Positions 1 to 10,216 of a stretch of DNA of 64,000 nucleotides are shown here, piece by piece. The DNA comes from RPQJ01 sp963793675 (lineage in GTDB: Bacteria > Pseudomonadota > Gammaproteobacteria > Steroidobacterales > Steroidobacteraceae), in the NCBI GenBank assembly GCA_963793675.1, contig CAWCBA010000005.1, forward strand, positions 124,001 to 188,000, in the 5' to 3' direction. The notes under the pieces are model-generated. The model was not told the origin of the DNA. It saw only the letters and a program-made list of their open reading frames with translations, and ran no database searches. A program made the position numbers and the translations under genes. Each line of letters starts with the position of its first letter. Position 1 is the first letter of the stretch.

Positions 1-645
1 GTCGTCCGCGATCGGTGACGTTTCGTATCCCACCACAGCACGATAGAACGTCGCCGCCTTTTCGACATCGGCCGTCCAGAGGTCGACCCAGTACCACTCG
101 TTCACGTCGCCGGCGTAGTCGGGTGGGTCGCCGTTCTTCGAGTTGACGACACCGAACAGGACGCCCTCCGGGTCCTTGAAAACGGCCGTTTCGCCACGCT
201 CGCCGAGCATCACGGGTGCGTAGATGACCTTGCCGCCGCCGGCGGTCACCGCTGCCGTGGATGCCTTCACGTCGGCGACCGAGATCAACCCGATCCAGCG
301 CGCTGAAGGCGTCTTGCCCTTCATGGCCCGCTGGTCGAACACCAGGCCGCCGAGTGGCAGGCCGTCGGCGAGGGCCAGCGTGTACGTGTCGCGGTCGTCG
401 TCACCGCCGTACGTCTCGAACGTCCAGCCGAACACCTTGCCGTAGAACCCGGCCGCAGCTGCAACGTCGGACGTCACCAACTCGCCCCAGACGAAACGGC
501 CTGGATTGTGCTGTCCCGTGGGTGGGTCGACGATCGGCGGCCAATAACGGTCTCCCGCCTGGGCAGCGAATGCCAGCAGAGCGGCAAGCATGGCGAGCCA
601 CCAGCGACCGCTCGCGTCGCGCCGTTCGAGCGAAGAAAGGATCAT
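1..645 (-). CDS. VOC (glyoxalase/bleomycin-resistance) family protein, 3' end outside window
   Basis: The frame is open from the window edge to an ATG at 645; a second in-frame ATG lies at 591. The N-terminus (residues about 1-35) has a basic stretch, then a hydrophobic run ending in AFAAQA, which looks like a signal peptide, so the protein is probably exported. After it come two VOC beta-alpha-beta modules: the first begins around GRFVWGELVTSDVAAA and has FKDPEGVLFGVV, and the second begins around NEWYWVDLWTADVEKAATFY and runs off the window. VOC proteins include metal-dependent lyases, dioxygenases and binding proteins; nothing seen fixes the reaction. It is the last gene of the minus-strand run, 73 bp after cysK, and need not belong to the same operon. 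Confidence 0.75.
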   Translation of the reverse strand, partial: MILSSLERRDASGRWWLAMLAALLAFAAQAGDRYWPPIVDPPTGQHNPGRFVWGELVTSDVAAAAGFYGKVFGWTFETYGGDDDRDTYTLALADGLPLGGLVFDQRAMKGKTPSARWIGLISVADVKASTAAVTAGGGKVIYAPVMLGERGETAVFKDPEGVLFGVVNSKNGDPPDYAGDVNEWYWVDLWTADVEKAATFYRAVVGYETSPIADD

Positions 646-718
646 TTCGAGTGGATCTCCAGGGAGCGATCAACCTTGGTGTCGGTCGACTATAGTCCGA
701 TCGCGGCGCACCGAATAG

Positions 719-1705
719 CTAGCCCGCATACTGCAACAGCCCCTTGGTCTCGAGCCATTCGCGGTTGTAGAACCGCGAGACGTACTTGTGCCCGCCATCG
801 CAGAGAATCGTGACGATCGTGTGCCCGGGGCCGAGGTCGCGCGCGACACGAATCGCAGCCGCGACGTTGGTGCCGCTGGTGCTGCCCAGGAAGAACCCTT
901 CCTCGCGCAGCAGCCCGTAGGTCGTCCGCACGATTTCCGGGTCCTCGACCTGCACCGCGTCGTCGATGGGAGAGTCCGCGAGGTTGGCGGTGATACGGCC
1001 GATGCCGATGCCCTCGGTCACCGCGCTCGAACCGGACGACTTCAGTTCGCCATGCTTCACCCAATGGTGCAGGGCGCTGCCCATGGGATCGGCCAGCACG
1101 ATGCGCACGGAAGGCTTCTGTTCCTTCAAGTAGCGCGAGACGCCACCGAGCGTGCCGCCGGTTCCCGTGGCGCAGGTGAACGCGTCGATGCGTCCCTGGG
1201 TATCACGCCAGATCTCGGGACCGGTGGTCGCATAGTGCGCGTCGCGATTCGCGGTGTTGTCGAACTGGTTGCCGACGGCCGCGCCCAGTTCTTCCGCCAC
1301 CTTCGGCGCCAGCTTCTGGTAGTGATTCGGATCGGCGTAGGGGACGGTCTTCACGACGCGCACTTCGGCCCCCAGCGTGCGCAGCAGCGCCGCCTTCTCG
1401 GGCGACTGGTTGTCCGGCATGACGATCACGCACTTGTAGCCGCGCGCGTTGCAGAGATGGGCGAAGCCGATGCCGGTATTGCCCGCAGTGCCTTCGACGA
1501 ACGTGCCGCCCCGTGCAATCAAGCCGCGGCGCTCGGCGTCGTCAAGGATGCCGCGAGCGGCGCGATCCTTGACCGAGCCGCCCGGGTTCAGGAACTCGGC
1601 CTTGCCGAGAATCTCACAACCGGTGGCATCGCTCGCGTGCCGCAGGCGGATCAGCGGCGTGTTGCCGATCGTGGCGGAGAAACCGTCGCGTACTTGCTGG
1701 CGCAT
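719..1705 (-). CDS. cysK: PLP-dependent cysteine synthase (O-acetylserine sulfhydrylase type)
   Basis: Intact 328-residue protein of the cysteine synthase/cystathionine beta-synthase fold. The PLP lysine is expected at K46 in GGSVKDRAA. The substrate loop GTAGNTGIG (about 73-81) and the phosphate-binding loop TGTGGTLGG (about 180) are both present. Members make cysteine from O-acetylserine and sulfide; some relatives use cystathionine or other beta-substituted serines. The ATG at 1705 follows an AGAGG-like ribosome site and lies 12 bp past the inferred fdhD stop, so it is probably the distal gene of the sarcosine oxidase operon. Its place there may reflect serine made from glycine and methylene-THF, which is inference. 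The C-terminal half is somewhat diverged from classical CysK, so a side activity is possible. Confidence 0.85.
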   Translation of the reverse strand: MRQQVRDGFSATIGNTPLIRLRHASDATGCEILGKAEFLNPGGSVKDRAARGILDDAERRGLIARGGTFVEGTAGNTGIGFAHLCNARGYKCVIVMPDNQSPEKAALLRTLGAEVRVVKTVPYADPNHYQKLAPKVAEELGAAVGNQFDNTANRDAHYATTGPEIWRDTQGRIDAFTCATGTGGTLGGVSRYLKEQKPSVRIVLADPMGSALHHWVKHGELKSSGSSAVTEGIGIGRITANLADSPIDDAVQVEDPEIVRTTYGLLREEGFFLGSTSGTNVAAAIRVARDLGPGHTIVTILCDGGHKYVSRFYNREWLETKGLLQYAG

Positions 1706-1717
1706 CTCGGTGAACCT

Positions 1718-2595
1718 CTAGCCGTGGATCAGGCGTTCCCGTGCCCGTGTAGACATTGAAGCGCCCTTCGCGGACGAAGCCAAGCAGAGTGACGCCGAAT
1801 TCACGTGCGGCGTCGATCGCCAGGCTGGACGGCGCGCCCACGGCGCAGACGACCGGGATGCCGGCCATGACCGCCTTCTGCAGCAATTCGAAGCTCGCGC
1901 GACCGCTGAGGAACAGGATGGTGTCGTTGGCAGGCAAGGTGCCTGCCAGGAAGCGCGACCCGATCAGCTTGTCGAGCGCATTGTGCCGGCCGACGTCTTC
2001 ACGCAGGCCGAGCAGTTCGCCGCTGCGGGAGAAGAGGGCAGAGGCGTGCAGGCCGCCGGTCGAGCGGAACGCGTGCTGTTGCAGCCTGCAGGCGCGCCGG
2101 CAAGTCATCGATCAGGCGGGCGTCAACGGTGAAGTCCGCGGGCGGCGATACCCGCTGCGCTCCGGTCGCCAGCGCTTCGAGCGAAGTCTTGCCGCACACG
2201 CCGCAACTCGAGGTCGTGTAGAAGTTGCGCTCCAGGCGCTGCATGTCGACGTCGACACCGGCGACGAGTTCGACACGCAGCGTGTTGGTGGCGACCTTGC
2301 CCTTGCCGCAGTGCAGGATCTCGCGGACCTGTTCCCTGGACTGCAGGATGCCTTCGGTGAACAGGAACCCCGCAGCCAGTTCAAAGTCGTCGCCCGGCGT
2401 GCGCATCGTGATCGACACCGCTTGCAGACGGAGCTTGCCGTCCACGAACCGGCCGAGACGGATCTCCAGCGGTTCTTCGACGGCGACGGCGTCGTCACCC
2501 GCGGCCGTGGGGTGCCCGGATTCGAATCGCTGGATCGCGGCCCGGCTCTGCTCGGGGCAACCGGTCAACGACGGATTCGAGCCTGACTGTGACAC
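1718..2595 (-). CDS. fdhD: FdhD, formate dehydrogenase accessory sulfurtransferase (two frame breaks)
   Basis: FdhD passes sulfur from a cysteine desulfurase to the molybdenum cofactor of formate dehydrogenase. The N-terminal part reads from a GTG at 2595, with the family core GDDFELAAGFLFTEGIL and the two-cysteine motif SSCGVCGKTS that carries the persulfide. Near 2085 one extra base moves the frame to the second half (GLREDVGRHNALDKLIG, SGRASFELLQKAVMAGIP). A second break near 1740 restores a typical FdhD end, ERLIHG, with a TAG at 1718-1720. Both breaks look like base errors because the protein is continuous across frames. It lies 17 bp after soxG. Its presence implies that formate from demethylation is oxidised by a molybdenum or tungsten formate dehydrogenase encoded elsewhere. 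Confidence 0.85.
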
Positions 2596-2612
2596 GTGGC
2601 AGCTCCGGTGGA

Positions 2613-3224
2613 TCAGGTCGTGCGCCGTGCGTACGGCGTCGGCGCCAGGACCTCGCAGCCGTATTCGGCCGCGGAGGCGGCCAGCCAGCGCCAGAAGCTG
2701 TCGAGGTAGGTGCGCACGACCAGCAGGCGGTAGACCGGGTCGTCAGCGACCTGCCAGAGGTGCACGCCGATGTGCGACGCGGTCGTGACCGCTGCAGAGC
2801 CCGTACTGAAAGTGCGCGGATGCAGGTCCAGTTCGATGCCCTTTGCGAGCGTCTCACGCACGTGCGGTCCGGCGACCTCGAGCAGGACGCGACTGCCACT
2901 CTGGTCGAAGACCGATGCGAGCCCCTGCAGCCCGGAGCTGACATGCCTCTCGATGCTCGCAGTCGTCGCCGAACCCAGCGCGAGCCAGTGTCCGGGGCCG
3001 GACCAGACGAACGACAGATCGGATCCGCTGGCAATGGCAGGCTGCGACGGCAAGGCGGTGCCGAAAGCCGCTTCGGCGGCGGCGGACGCGTGCAACGCCT
3101 GGTCCTTGCGGGCGACGACGCTGGCGAGCGCGAAGTGGGTGATTTCACCAACGCTGACGCCCGCTTGGCCGTCGCTGCGTCCGAATCGACCCTTGCGGAA
3201 CTCGAAATGCGATGCATCAGCCAC
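2613..3224 (-). CDS. soxG: Sarcosine oxidase gamma subunit
   Basis: About 203 residues. It matches the small gamma subunit of heterotetrameric sarcosine oxidase, which resembles a GcvT folate-binding fold without catalysis. Recognisable segments are DLSFVWSGPGHWLALG, GLASVFDQSGSRVLLEVAGP and the C-terminal VYRLLVVRTYLDSFWRWL. The chosen start is a GTG at 3224 that overlaps the soxA TGA in an 8-bp overlap, the usual translational coupling; the open frame extends further upstream only inside soxA. It is the last structural subunit of the soxBDAG set. The gene is intact. Confidence 0.85.
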   Translation of the reverse strand: MADASHFEFRKGRFGRSDGQAGVSVGEITHFALASVVARKDQALHASAAAEAAFGTALPSQPAIASGSDLSFVWSGPGHWLALGSATTASIERHVSSGLQGLASVFDQSGSRVLLEVAGPHVRETLAKGIELDLHPRTFSTGSAAVTTASHIGVHLWQVADDPVYRLLVVRTYLDSFWRWLAASAAEYGCEVLAPTPYARRTT

Positions 3225-6183
3225 GGAGTCGCGCTCCTTCCGGATCGATGAAAACAGGCGGGCAGACCTCCACCAGCGTCTCCGTACCACGCAGCGGATC
3301 GCAGGCCATGAGCTTTTCGCCGTGGCGTTCTGGTCCGTTCGTCAGCAGGCCGAGGCCGATCCACTGTCCCAGGATCGGCGAGTAGCAGACCGACGTCACG
3401 TGACCCTGATCGTGCTCGATGCTGCGTTGCGCGTGCTGCGGAATGAAGTGCATGCCACCTGCGAGCTTCGCCGCGCGATCGACCGTCCTGATCCCGACCA
3501 GTCGCGGCCGCGCAGGATCGATCAGGTTTGCCCTGCGACCAAGCACCGCACCGATGAAGTCCTTCTGCGTCGACAGCATGCGGCCGAAGCCGAGATCGTG
3601 CGCGGTGGTCTGTCCATTCAGCTCGCTGCCGACCACGTGACCCTTCTCCACCCGCAGCACGTTGAGCGCCTCGAGCCCGTACGGCACGACGCCGAGGTCC
3701 TGCCCCGCCTCGAACAGCGTGCGGATCAGTCGTCGCCCCGCGTGCCGGGCACCGCGATCTCGTAGGCCAGTTCGCCGGAGAACGAGATGCGGAACAGGCG
3801 GGCGGGTTCGCCGTTGCGCAACGTGACTTCGCCTGCGGCCATGAACGGGAATGCCTCATTCGAGATGTCGGACCGTGGGTCGAGCACGCGTTGCAGCAGT
3901 TCGCGCGAGCGCGGACCGGCCACGGCGAACTGGGCCCACTGGTCGGTGACGGAGACGAACTGCACGTCGAGTCCGGGCCACAGTGTCTGGTGGCACAGGT
4001 GCATGTGCTGGTACACCTGCACTGCGTGCGCCGTCGTGGTCGTGATCAGGTAACGGTCCTGCGCCAGTCGCGCGGCGGTGCCGTCGTCGAACACGAAGCC
4101 GTCTTCGCGCAGCATGATGCCGTAGCGGGCGCGGCCGACGGCGAGCGATGCGAAATTGTTGGCGTACAGCCGTTCGATGAACTTGAGCGCATCCGGGCCC
4201 TGCACGTCGATCTTGCCTAGCGTGGACACGTCGCACAGCCCGACTGCCGAGCGCACGGCCTGCACTTCGCGGCAGGTGGGCTCGAACCAGTCGGATTCGC
4301 CGGGACGGGGGAACCACTGGGCGCGCAGCCACGGACCGCTTTCGATGAACGAAGCGCCGAGCTCGCTGGCCCATCGATGCGACGGTGCGTAGCGGGTTGG
4401 ACGGAAGTCCATGCCACGGTGATGCCCGGCCAGGGCGCCCATCGCAACCGGCGTGTAGGGCGGCCGGAACGTCGTCGTGCCCGTCTCCGCGATCGAGATC
4501 GAGCGCTGCTTCGCCAGCAGCGCGATCCCGGTGACGTTCGAGGTCTTGCCCTGGTCCGTGGCCATGCCGAGCGTCGTGTAGCGCTTCAGGTGCTCGACCG
4601 AGCGGTAACCTTCGTGCTCCGTGAGTTCGACGTCGTCGGCAGTCACGTCGCTCTGGAAGTCGACGAAGCACTTGCCGCTGGCCTGGCGCACTCGCCAGAG
4701 CGGGACGCGACGTGTCGACTCGTCGGTGACGCGCGGCAGGGCCGGCATCGATCCGCTGAACCCGCAAGCAGCCGCGGCTGTCAGACCTTGCCGGAATCCC
4801 GTCACGAGTGCTTCGCCCAGCGTCATGTCGCCGTTGGCGGCGCCGGCCACCAGCATGCCGGCGGGGAGCTTGTCGGGGACGAAGATCGAACGTTCCTCGT
4901 CCCAGCGCGGCCGGTTGCCCTTGTGCGAGGTAAGGTGCAGCGTCGGCGACCAGCCGCCCGACATCGCGACGAGATCGCAGTCCACGCGGTGACTCGAGCC
5001 GGTGCGCGTGGTGTACTCGACCGCTTCGACATGCCTGCCACCGCGCGCGCCATTCACTTCGCCGGCAACGGCCTGGATGTCGGGGAACCTGCGCGCGAGT
5101 TCCGACACGATGACCGGTTCGCGTGAGTCGATGATTGCCGCAACCTGCGCCGCCAGCGGCGACGAGATCCGCTGCGGTGGTCCAGCCGTCGTCGTTGTCG
5201 GTGAACACGACTGCGCGGCGGCCCGGCAGCACCGCGTAGCGATTGACGTACGTGCGCACTGCGCCCGCCAGCATGACGCCGGGCAGGTCGTTGTTGCCGA
5301 ACACGAGCGGTCGTTCGATGGAGCCGGACGCCAGCACTGCCTGCTTCGCGATGAAGCGCCACACGCGCTGTCGCGGCTGGAACTCCGGCGGGACGGGCAG
5401 GTGGTCGTTCACTCGCTCGACGGCGCCGTACACGCCGTCATCGAACACGCCGAACACGGTCGTGCGCGGGAACAGCCGGACGTCCGGCATCGAACGCAGT
5501 TCGGCGAGCGCCTGCACGGCCCAGTCCGCCGCAGGCTGTCCGTCGATCGTGCGGCGTTCCGCGAGGCAGCGGCCGCCAGGGGCGAAATCCTCATCGGCGA
5601 GAATCACTCGCGCCCCGGTTCGTGCCGCCGTCAGTGCCGCGGCCAGACCCGCAGGACCGGCGCCGATCACCAGCACGTCGCAATGCGCCCAGCTCTTCTC
5701 GTAGTGGTCCGGATCGGCTTCGAGCGCGGCCCGGCCCAGACCGGCGGCGCGTCGGATCATGGGCTCGTAGACCTTCTCCCAGAAGGAGGCAGGCCACATG
5801 AACGTCTTGTAATAGAAGCCGGCGACGAACAGCGGGGCGAACAGGCCGTTGATCGCCTGCAAGTCGAATTTCAGCGACGGCCAGCGGTTCTGGCTGGTCG
5901 CTTCGAGGCCGTCATACAACTCGATGCCCGTGGCGCGCGTGTTCGGTTCGCGGCGAGCGCCGCTGCGCAATTCGACGAGGGCGTTCGGCTCCTCGGACCC
6001 TGCACTCAGGATGCCGCGCGGCCGGTGGTACTTGAACGACCGACCGACCAGCCGTACGTCGTTGGCGAGCAGCGCCGAGGCCAGCGAGTCGCCGGCACAA
6101 CCGCTGTAGTCCTGGCCGTCGAAGCTGAAGCGCAGCGTCTGCAGGCGATTGATCGCACCGCCCTGTGCGATGCGGGAACTCAC
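3217..6183 (-). CDS. soxA: Sarcosine oxidase alpha subunit (two frame breaks)
   Basis: Large subunit of heterotetrameric sarcosine oxidase, about 988 residues over the full span. It oxidises sarcosine to glycine with O2 and passes the one-carbon unit to tetrahydrofolate as methylene-THF. Order of domains: an N-terminal ferredoxin-like fold without cluster cysteines (FSFDGQDYSGCAGDSLASAL), an NAD-binding Rossmann segment (VIGAGPAGLAAALTAARTGA), the linker with FVDFQSDVTADDVELT and HLKRYTTLGMATDQGKT, then a C-terminal GcvT-like folate domain. The frame shifts near 5150 and near 3735, with clear homology continuing on each side. A GTG at 6183 overlaps the soxD stop by four bases (GTGA). A second copy begins at 61900. 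Confidence 0.9.
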
Positions 6184-6461
6184 CTGGCGTCTCCCGAGCC
6201 GCAGACCGAGCGTGCCGGCACGGCACCCTTGATGTCGTGGTTGCGCGTGTCGCGCTCGACGACCAGCCACTCGTGGCAGCCGCCCTGGTGGAACCAGAGC
6301 TCACGGTGCAGGCCGAAAGGATTGGCGCGCGTGTAGACGTAGTCGTAGAACGCGGGCTCCGCGTCGGGACCGGTCGCCGAGGGACGGCGCACCGTCGCGT
6401 CGCCGTAGTACGTGAACTCGTCGAGCGTGCGGGGACCGCAGTGGGGGCAGGGGATACGCAT
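6180..6461 (-). CDS. soxD: Sarcosine oxidase delta subunit
   Basis: Intact 93-residue protein. It opens with the zinc-ribbon-like start MRIPCPHCGPRTLDEF and carries a later His-Gln-Gly-Gly-Cys-His segment, together the expected zinc ligands of the delta subunit. Family members are short (about 90-110 residues) and tie the alpha, beta and gamma subunits together. It starts four bases after soxB and its TGA overlaps the soxA GTG. Both sox clusters in the window show the same B-D-A order and the same GTGA overlap. Confidence 0.9.
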   Translation of the reverse strand: MRIPCPHCGPRTLDEFTYYGDATVRRPSATGPDAEPAFYDYVYTRANPFGLHRELWFHQGGCHEWLVVERDTRNHDIKGAVPARSVCGSGDAR

Positions 6462-6465
6462 GGCT

Positions 6466-7722
6466 TCAGTGCCTGTTCGGGTGCGCGCCGGCCCCGTTCT
6501 CGTCGATCAGCCGGCCGGTCGCGAACCGATCGAGCCGATAGGCCCTGGCGACCTCGTGCGTCTGGTCGGTGGCGAGCAGGTGCGCGAAGCACCAGCCGGA
6601 CGCCGGCGTCGCCTTGAAGCCGCCGTAGCACCAGCCTGCATTCAGCAGCAGGCCGTCCACCGACGTTCGGTCGATGATCGGCGAGCCGTCCATCGACATG
6701 TCCATGACGCCGCCCCACGAGCGCAGCATCCGCACGCGGCTCAGGCACGGCATCAGCGCGACGCCTTCCTCGCACACCTCCTCGACCAGCGGCAGGTTGC
6801 CGCGGCTTGCGTAGGAGTTGTACATGTCGAGGCTGCCACCGAACACGAGGGCTCCCTTGTCGGACTGGCTGATGTAGAAGTGGCCGGCGCCGAAGGTGAC
6901 CACGCACGGAACGATCGGTTTCAGGCCTTCCGACACGAACGCCTGCAGCAGGTGACTCTCGATCGGCAGCCGCAGGCCGGCCAGCGCTGCCACGCGGCTG
7001 GTGTTGCCCGCGCAGGCCATGCCGATGCGGCGGCTGGCGATGAAGCCGCGCGTCGTCTCGACGCCGGTGACGCCGCTGCCGTCCTGTCGTATGCCCGTGA
7101 CTTCGCAGTTCTGGATGATGTCGACGCCAAGGCTGTCCGCCGCGCGCGCGTAACCCCAGGCCACGGCATCGTGCCGCACCGTGCCACCGCGCCGCTGCAG
7201 CAGGCCACCGTGGATCGGGAAGCGCGCATTGTCGAAATCCGCCATCGGCAGGAGCTTGCGCACGTCGTTGCGGTCCAGCAGCTCGCCGTCGACGCCGTGC
7301 AGGTGCATGGAATTGCCGCGGCGCACGCAGGCGTCGCGCTGCGAATCGTTGTGGAACAGGTTCAGTACACCGCGCTGGCTGACCATCGCGTTGTAGTTTA
7401 TGTCCTGCTCGAGGCCTTCCCAGAGCTTGAGCGAATGTTCATAGAACGGGACGTTGCCCGGCATCAGGTAGTTCGACCTGACGATGGTCGTGTTGCGGCC
7501 GACGCTGCCGCTGCCGATGTAACTCTTCTCGAGCACCGCGACATTGCGGGCACCGTGGTTCTTGGCCAGGTAGTAGGCCGTGGCGAGTCCATGGCCGCCG
7601 CCACCGATGACGATGAAATCGTAGGCCGGTTTCGGCTCGGGATCGCGCCAGGCCGGGGCCCAGCCGCGGTGGCCGCGGAACGATTCCTTGAGCAGGCTGA
7701 AGATCGAATAACGGCTCGCCAC
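6466..7722 (-). CDS. soxB: Sarcosine oxidase beta subunit
   Basis: Intact 418-residue flavoprotein subunit that holds the active site for sarcosine oxidation. The dinucleotide-binding motif is VIGGGGHGLATAYYLA (about residues 38-53). The segment RRGGTVRHDAVAWGYARAA contains H184, a candidate for the covalent FMN ligand known in this family. The C-terminal FAD contact is GWCYGGFKATPASG. It lies 12 bp after the FAD/GcvT gene and 4 bp before soxD, so it is in one operon. The paralogue at 60347 aligns without gaps through the active site, with the same histidine at residue 184. Confidence 0.92.
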   Translation of the reverse strand: MASRYSIFSLLKESFRGHRGWAPAWRDPEPKPAYDFIVIGGGGHGLATAYYLAKNHGARNVAVLEKSYIGSGSVGRNTTIVRSNYLMPGNVPFYEHSLKLWEGLEQDINYNAMVSQRGVLNLFHNDSQRDACVRRGNSMHLHGVDGELLDRNDVRKLLPMADFDNARFPIHGGLLQRRGGTVRHDAVAWGYARAADSLGVDIIQNCEVTGIRQDGSGVTGVETTRGFIASRRIGMACAGNTSRVAALAGLRLPIESHLLQAFVSEGLKPIVPCVVTFGAGHFYISQSDKGALVFGGSLDMYNSYASRGNLPLVEEVCEEGVALMPCLSRVRMLRSWGGVMDMSMDGSPIIDRTSVDGLLLNAGWCYGGFKATPASGWCFAHLLATDQTHEVARAYRLDRFATGRLIDENGAGAHPNRH

Positions 7723-7734
7723 ACTATGCTCCTG

Positions 7735-10161
7735 TCACCCGCGCTGGCGTCCTCCGTCAGCATCGAACAAGGGTACACGCTGCATGCGTGCCGGGAAACG
7801 TTCACCGAGAATCTCGATGTTCCAGGGGCCATCGCTTTCTGCGATGTCCTTATCGACATATCCGAGTGCGACCGACCGACCGCTGCTGTGGGCGTAGCCG
7901 CCGGAGGTCACCCAACCACGGACCTGGTCGCCAAACCAGATAGGCTCGTCGCCAATCACGTCGGTCCGCGTCGTCTCGACGATGAACGTGCGCAAGCGTC
8001 GCGTACCGCCGTTGATCTGCTCCTGTCGCGCGGCCTGCTGTCCGATGAACGGCGTGGCCTTGTCGATGGCAACGAAGCGGTCCAGGCCTGCCTCGAGCGG
8101 TCCGTAGATCGGCCGGTACTCTCGCGCCCACGAGCCGTAGCCTTTTTCGAGACGCAGCGAGTTGAGCGCCCGGGAACCGAATGGGCGTACCCCGAGATCT
8201 TTACCGGCATTAATCAAGGTCTCGAACAGGTGCAGCTGGTACTCGGGTTCGCACCATAGTTCGTAGCCAAGGTCGCCCGTGTAACTGACCCGCCCAACCA
8301 GTGCCGAAGCCATGCCGATTGGCAAGCGGCGGATGTCCATGAAGCGGAGTGCCTTGTTCGAAACGTCGGCCGCGGTCACGCGAGCGAGCAGTTCGCGGGC
8401 CCGGGGACCGGCAATGGCGAGCCCCGCCAAGGCATTCGTTCTGGATTGGAACTCGACGCTGCCATCCCCAGGCAGGTGTTGATCAAACCAGCGCTGGTGG
8501 TACTCCTCGGCCGCGCCGGAGCCAATGATGAAGTATCCCTCGGCGCCAAGGTTGGCGAGCGTGAAGTCCCCGATCAGCCGGCCGTCCTCCTTCAGCATCG
8601 GTGCCAGCACCATGCGACCCGGCCGCGGCAGCCGGCATGCCAGCAGGTGATCGAGCCAGTCCTCGGCACCGGGCCCATTGATCGAGTACTTGGCAAAGCC
8701 GGTCGTCTCCAGCAGCCCGACGTCGTTGCGCACGGCGCGCACCTCGTCGGCGACGATGTTGAAATCGGTGGATCGGTGCCAACTGAATTCGTCCCGCACA
8801 CCGGCTGGCGCGAACCACATCGGTACCTCCAGGCCGGCCACTGCGCCGAACTGCGCACCGAGCGAGCGCAGCCGGTCATAGATCGGCGACGTGCGCAGTG
8901 GCCTTCCAACCGGCAACTCCTCGTTGGGGAAGCGGATGGAAAAGCGCCGCGAGTAATTCTCGCGCACCTTTGAGTTCGTATAGGCCTTGCTGGCCCACTC
9001 GCCAAAACGGGCCACGTCCATGGCCCAGACGTCGAACCCCGGGTCGCCATTCAGGATCCACTGCGCCAGCGCGAGTCCAACGCCACCTCCCTGGCTGAAT
9101 CCCGCCATGACGCCGCAGGCACACCAGTATCCGGGCAGGCCGCGCACCGGGCCGATGAGCGGGTTGCCGTCGGGCGCGAAGGTGAACGGACCATTGACGA
9201 TCTTGCGGATGCCCGCGTTGGCGAAGGCCGGGAAATGCCTGAAGCCGACTTCGAGCGAGGGCAGGATTCTGTCGATGTCTGGTTGCAGCAGCTCGTGCCC
9301 AAAATCCCACGGCGTGGCGTGTTCAGACCAAGGCTTGCCGGCACGCTCGTAGGTGCCCATCAGCATGCCGCCGCGTTCCTGGCGCAGGTAAAGCTCGCCG
9401 TCGAAGTCGACTGCGTGCAGCACTTCCTTGCCGGTCGCGGAATTGATGGCGGCGACTTCAGGCATGTCCTCGGTAATGAGGTACATGTGCTCCATGGCAA
9501 GGACCGGATGTTCCCGACCCACCATGTGGCCGACTTCGCGCGCCCACAGTCCGCCGGCATTTACCACGTGTTCGGTGCGGATCTCGCCTTTGTTCGTGAC
9601 CACACGCCAGGATTTATCGGCGCACTGCACCAGTTCCTCGACCTTCGTGTGCCGTTCGATGTGTGCGCCGAGTTTCCGTGCCGCCTTGGCGTACGCATGC
9701 GTGGTCCCGGAAGGATCGAGATGCCCGTCCACGACCGTCTCGAGCGCTCCCACGAAGCACGCCGGATCGAGCAGCGGCATGAGTTCGTGCGCACGTTCAG
9801 GTGTAATGATTTTCGAGTCGATGCCGAGATAGCGGCCCTTCGCCGCAAGGCTCTTCAACCACTCGAACCGGGCCTCCGTGGCAGCTAGCATGACGCCGCC
9901 GGTCAGGTGCAGGCCCGTTGGCTGCTCGGAGAGATCCTCGATCTCCCGGTAGAGATCGATGGTGTATTTCTGCAGCTTGGCGACGTTCGGGTCGCCGTTG
10001 ATGGTGTGCATGCCGCCGGCGGCATGCCAGGTGGAGCCGGAGGTCAGCTCATCGCGCTCGAGCAGCACGGCGTCGCGACAACCGAACTTGGCGAGATGGT
10101 AGAGGACGGAGCAGCCGACGACACCGCCGCCAATGACGACAACCTGGGCGTGTGTTTGCAT
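7735..10161 (-). CDS. FAD-dependent demethylase with C-terminal GcvT folate domain (dimethylglycine/sarcosine dehydrogenase-like)
   Basis: 808 residues from the ATG at 10161; the longer open frame upstream runs into the mttB stop and is not used. The N-terminal DAO-type FAD domain (VVVIGGGVVGCSVLYHLAK) is followed by GSTWHAAGG, whose H46 is the likely covalent FAD ligand in this family. A central FAO_M linker (AYTNSKVRENYSRRFSIRFP) leads into a GcvT domain with C-terminal barrel (about residues 430-800). Relatives demethylate dimethylglycine or sarcosine and transfer the carbon to tetrahydrofolate. It sits between an MttB homologue and soxB. Two paralogues lie at 53259 and 57888; this one is closest to 53259 (both have GGMHT after the FAD histidine). 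The true substrate is not fixed. Confidence 0.85.
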   Translation of the reverse strand: MQTHAQVVVIGGGVVGCSVLYHLAKFGCRDAVLLERDELTSGSTWHAAGGMHTINGDPNVAKLQKYTIDLYREIEDLSEQPTGLHLTGGVMLAATEARFEWLKSLAAKGRYLGIDSKIITPERAHELMPLLDPACFVGALETVVDGHLDPSGTTHAYAKAARKLGAHIERHTKVEELVQCADKSWRVVTNKGEIRTEHVVNAGGLWAREVGHMVGREHPVLAMEHMYLITEDMPEVAAINSATGKEVLHAVDFDGELYLRQERGGMLMGTYERAGKPWSEHATPWDFGHELLQPDIDRILPSLEVGFRHFPAFANAGIRKIVNGPFTFAPDGNPLIGPVRGLPGYWCACGVMAGFSQGGGVGLALAQWILNGDPGFDVWAMDVARFGEWASKAYTNSKVRENYSRRFSIRFPNEELPVGRPLRTSPIYDRLRSLGAQFGAVAGLEVPMWFAPAGVRDEFSWHRSTDFNIVADEVRAVRNDVGLLETTGFAKYSINGPGAEDWLDHLLACRLPRPGRMVLAPMLKEDGRLIGDFTLANLGAEGYFIIGSGAAEEYHQRWFDQHLPGDGSVEFQSRTNALAGLAIAGPRARELLARVTAADVSNKALRFMDIRRLPIGMASALVGRVSYTGDLGYELWCEPEYQLHLFETLINAGKDLGVRPFGSRALNSLRLEKGYGSWAREYRPIYGPLEAGLDRFVAIDKATPFIGQQAARQEQINGGTRRLRTFIVETTRTDVIGDEPIWFGDQVRGWVTSGGYAHSSGRSVALGYVDKDIAESDGPWNIEILGERFPARMQRVPLFDADGGRQRG

Positions 10162-10216
10162 CTGGATCAGGATTCCTGCCTGGAGCGGTTGATTGGCGGT
10201 CGATGGGGCTGGCCGG

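Noticed and set aside
3726..5108. Independent oxidoreductase gene starting at 5108
   Set aside because: It is the middle part of sarcosine oxidase alpha after a frame break; the start is an internal GTG.
6412..8259. 615-residue plus-strand open frame opposite soxB and the FAD/GcvT gene
   Set aside because: It overlaps confidently identified genes on the other strand and has shadow composition.
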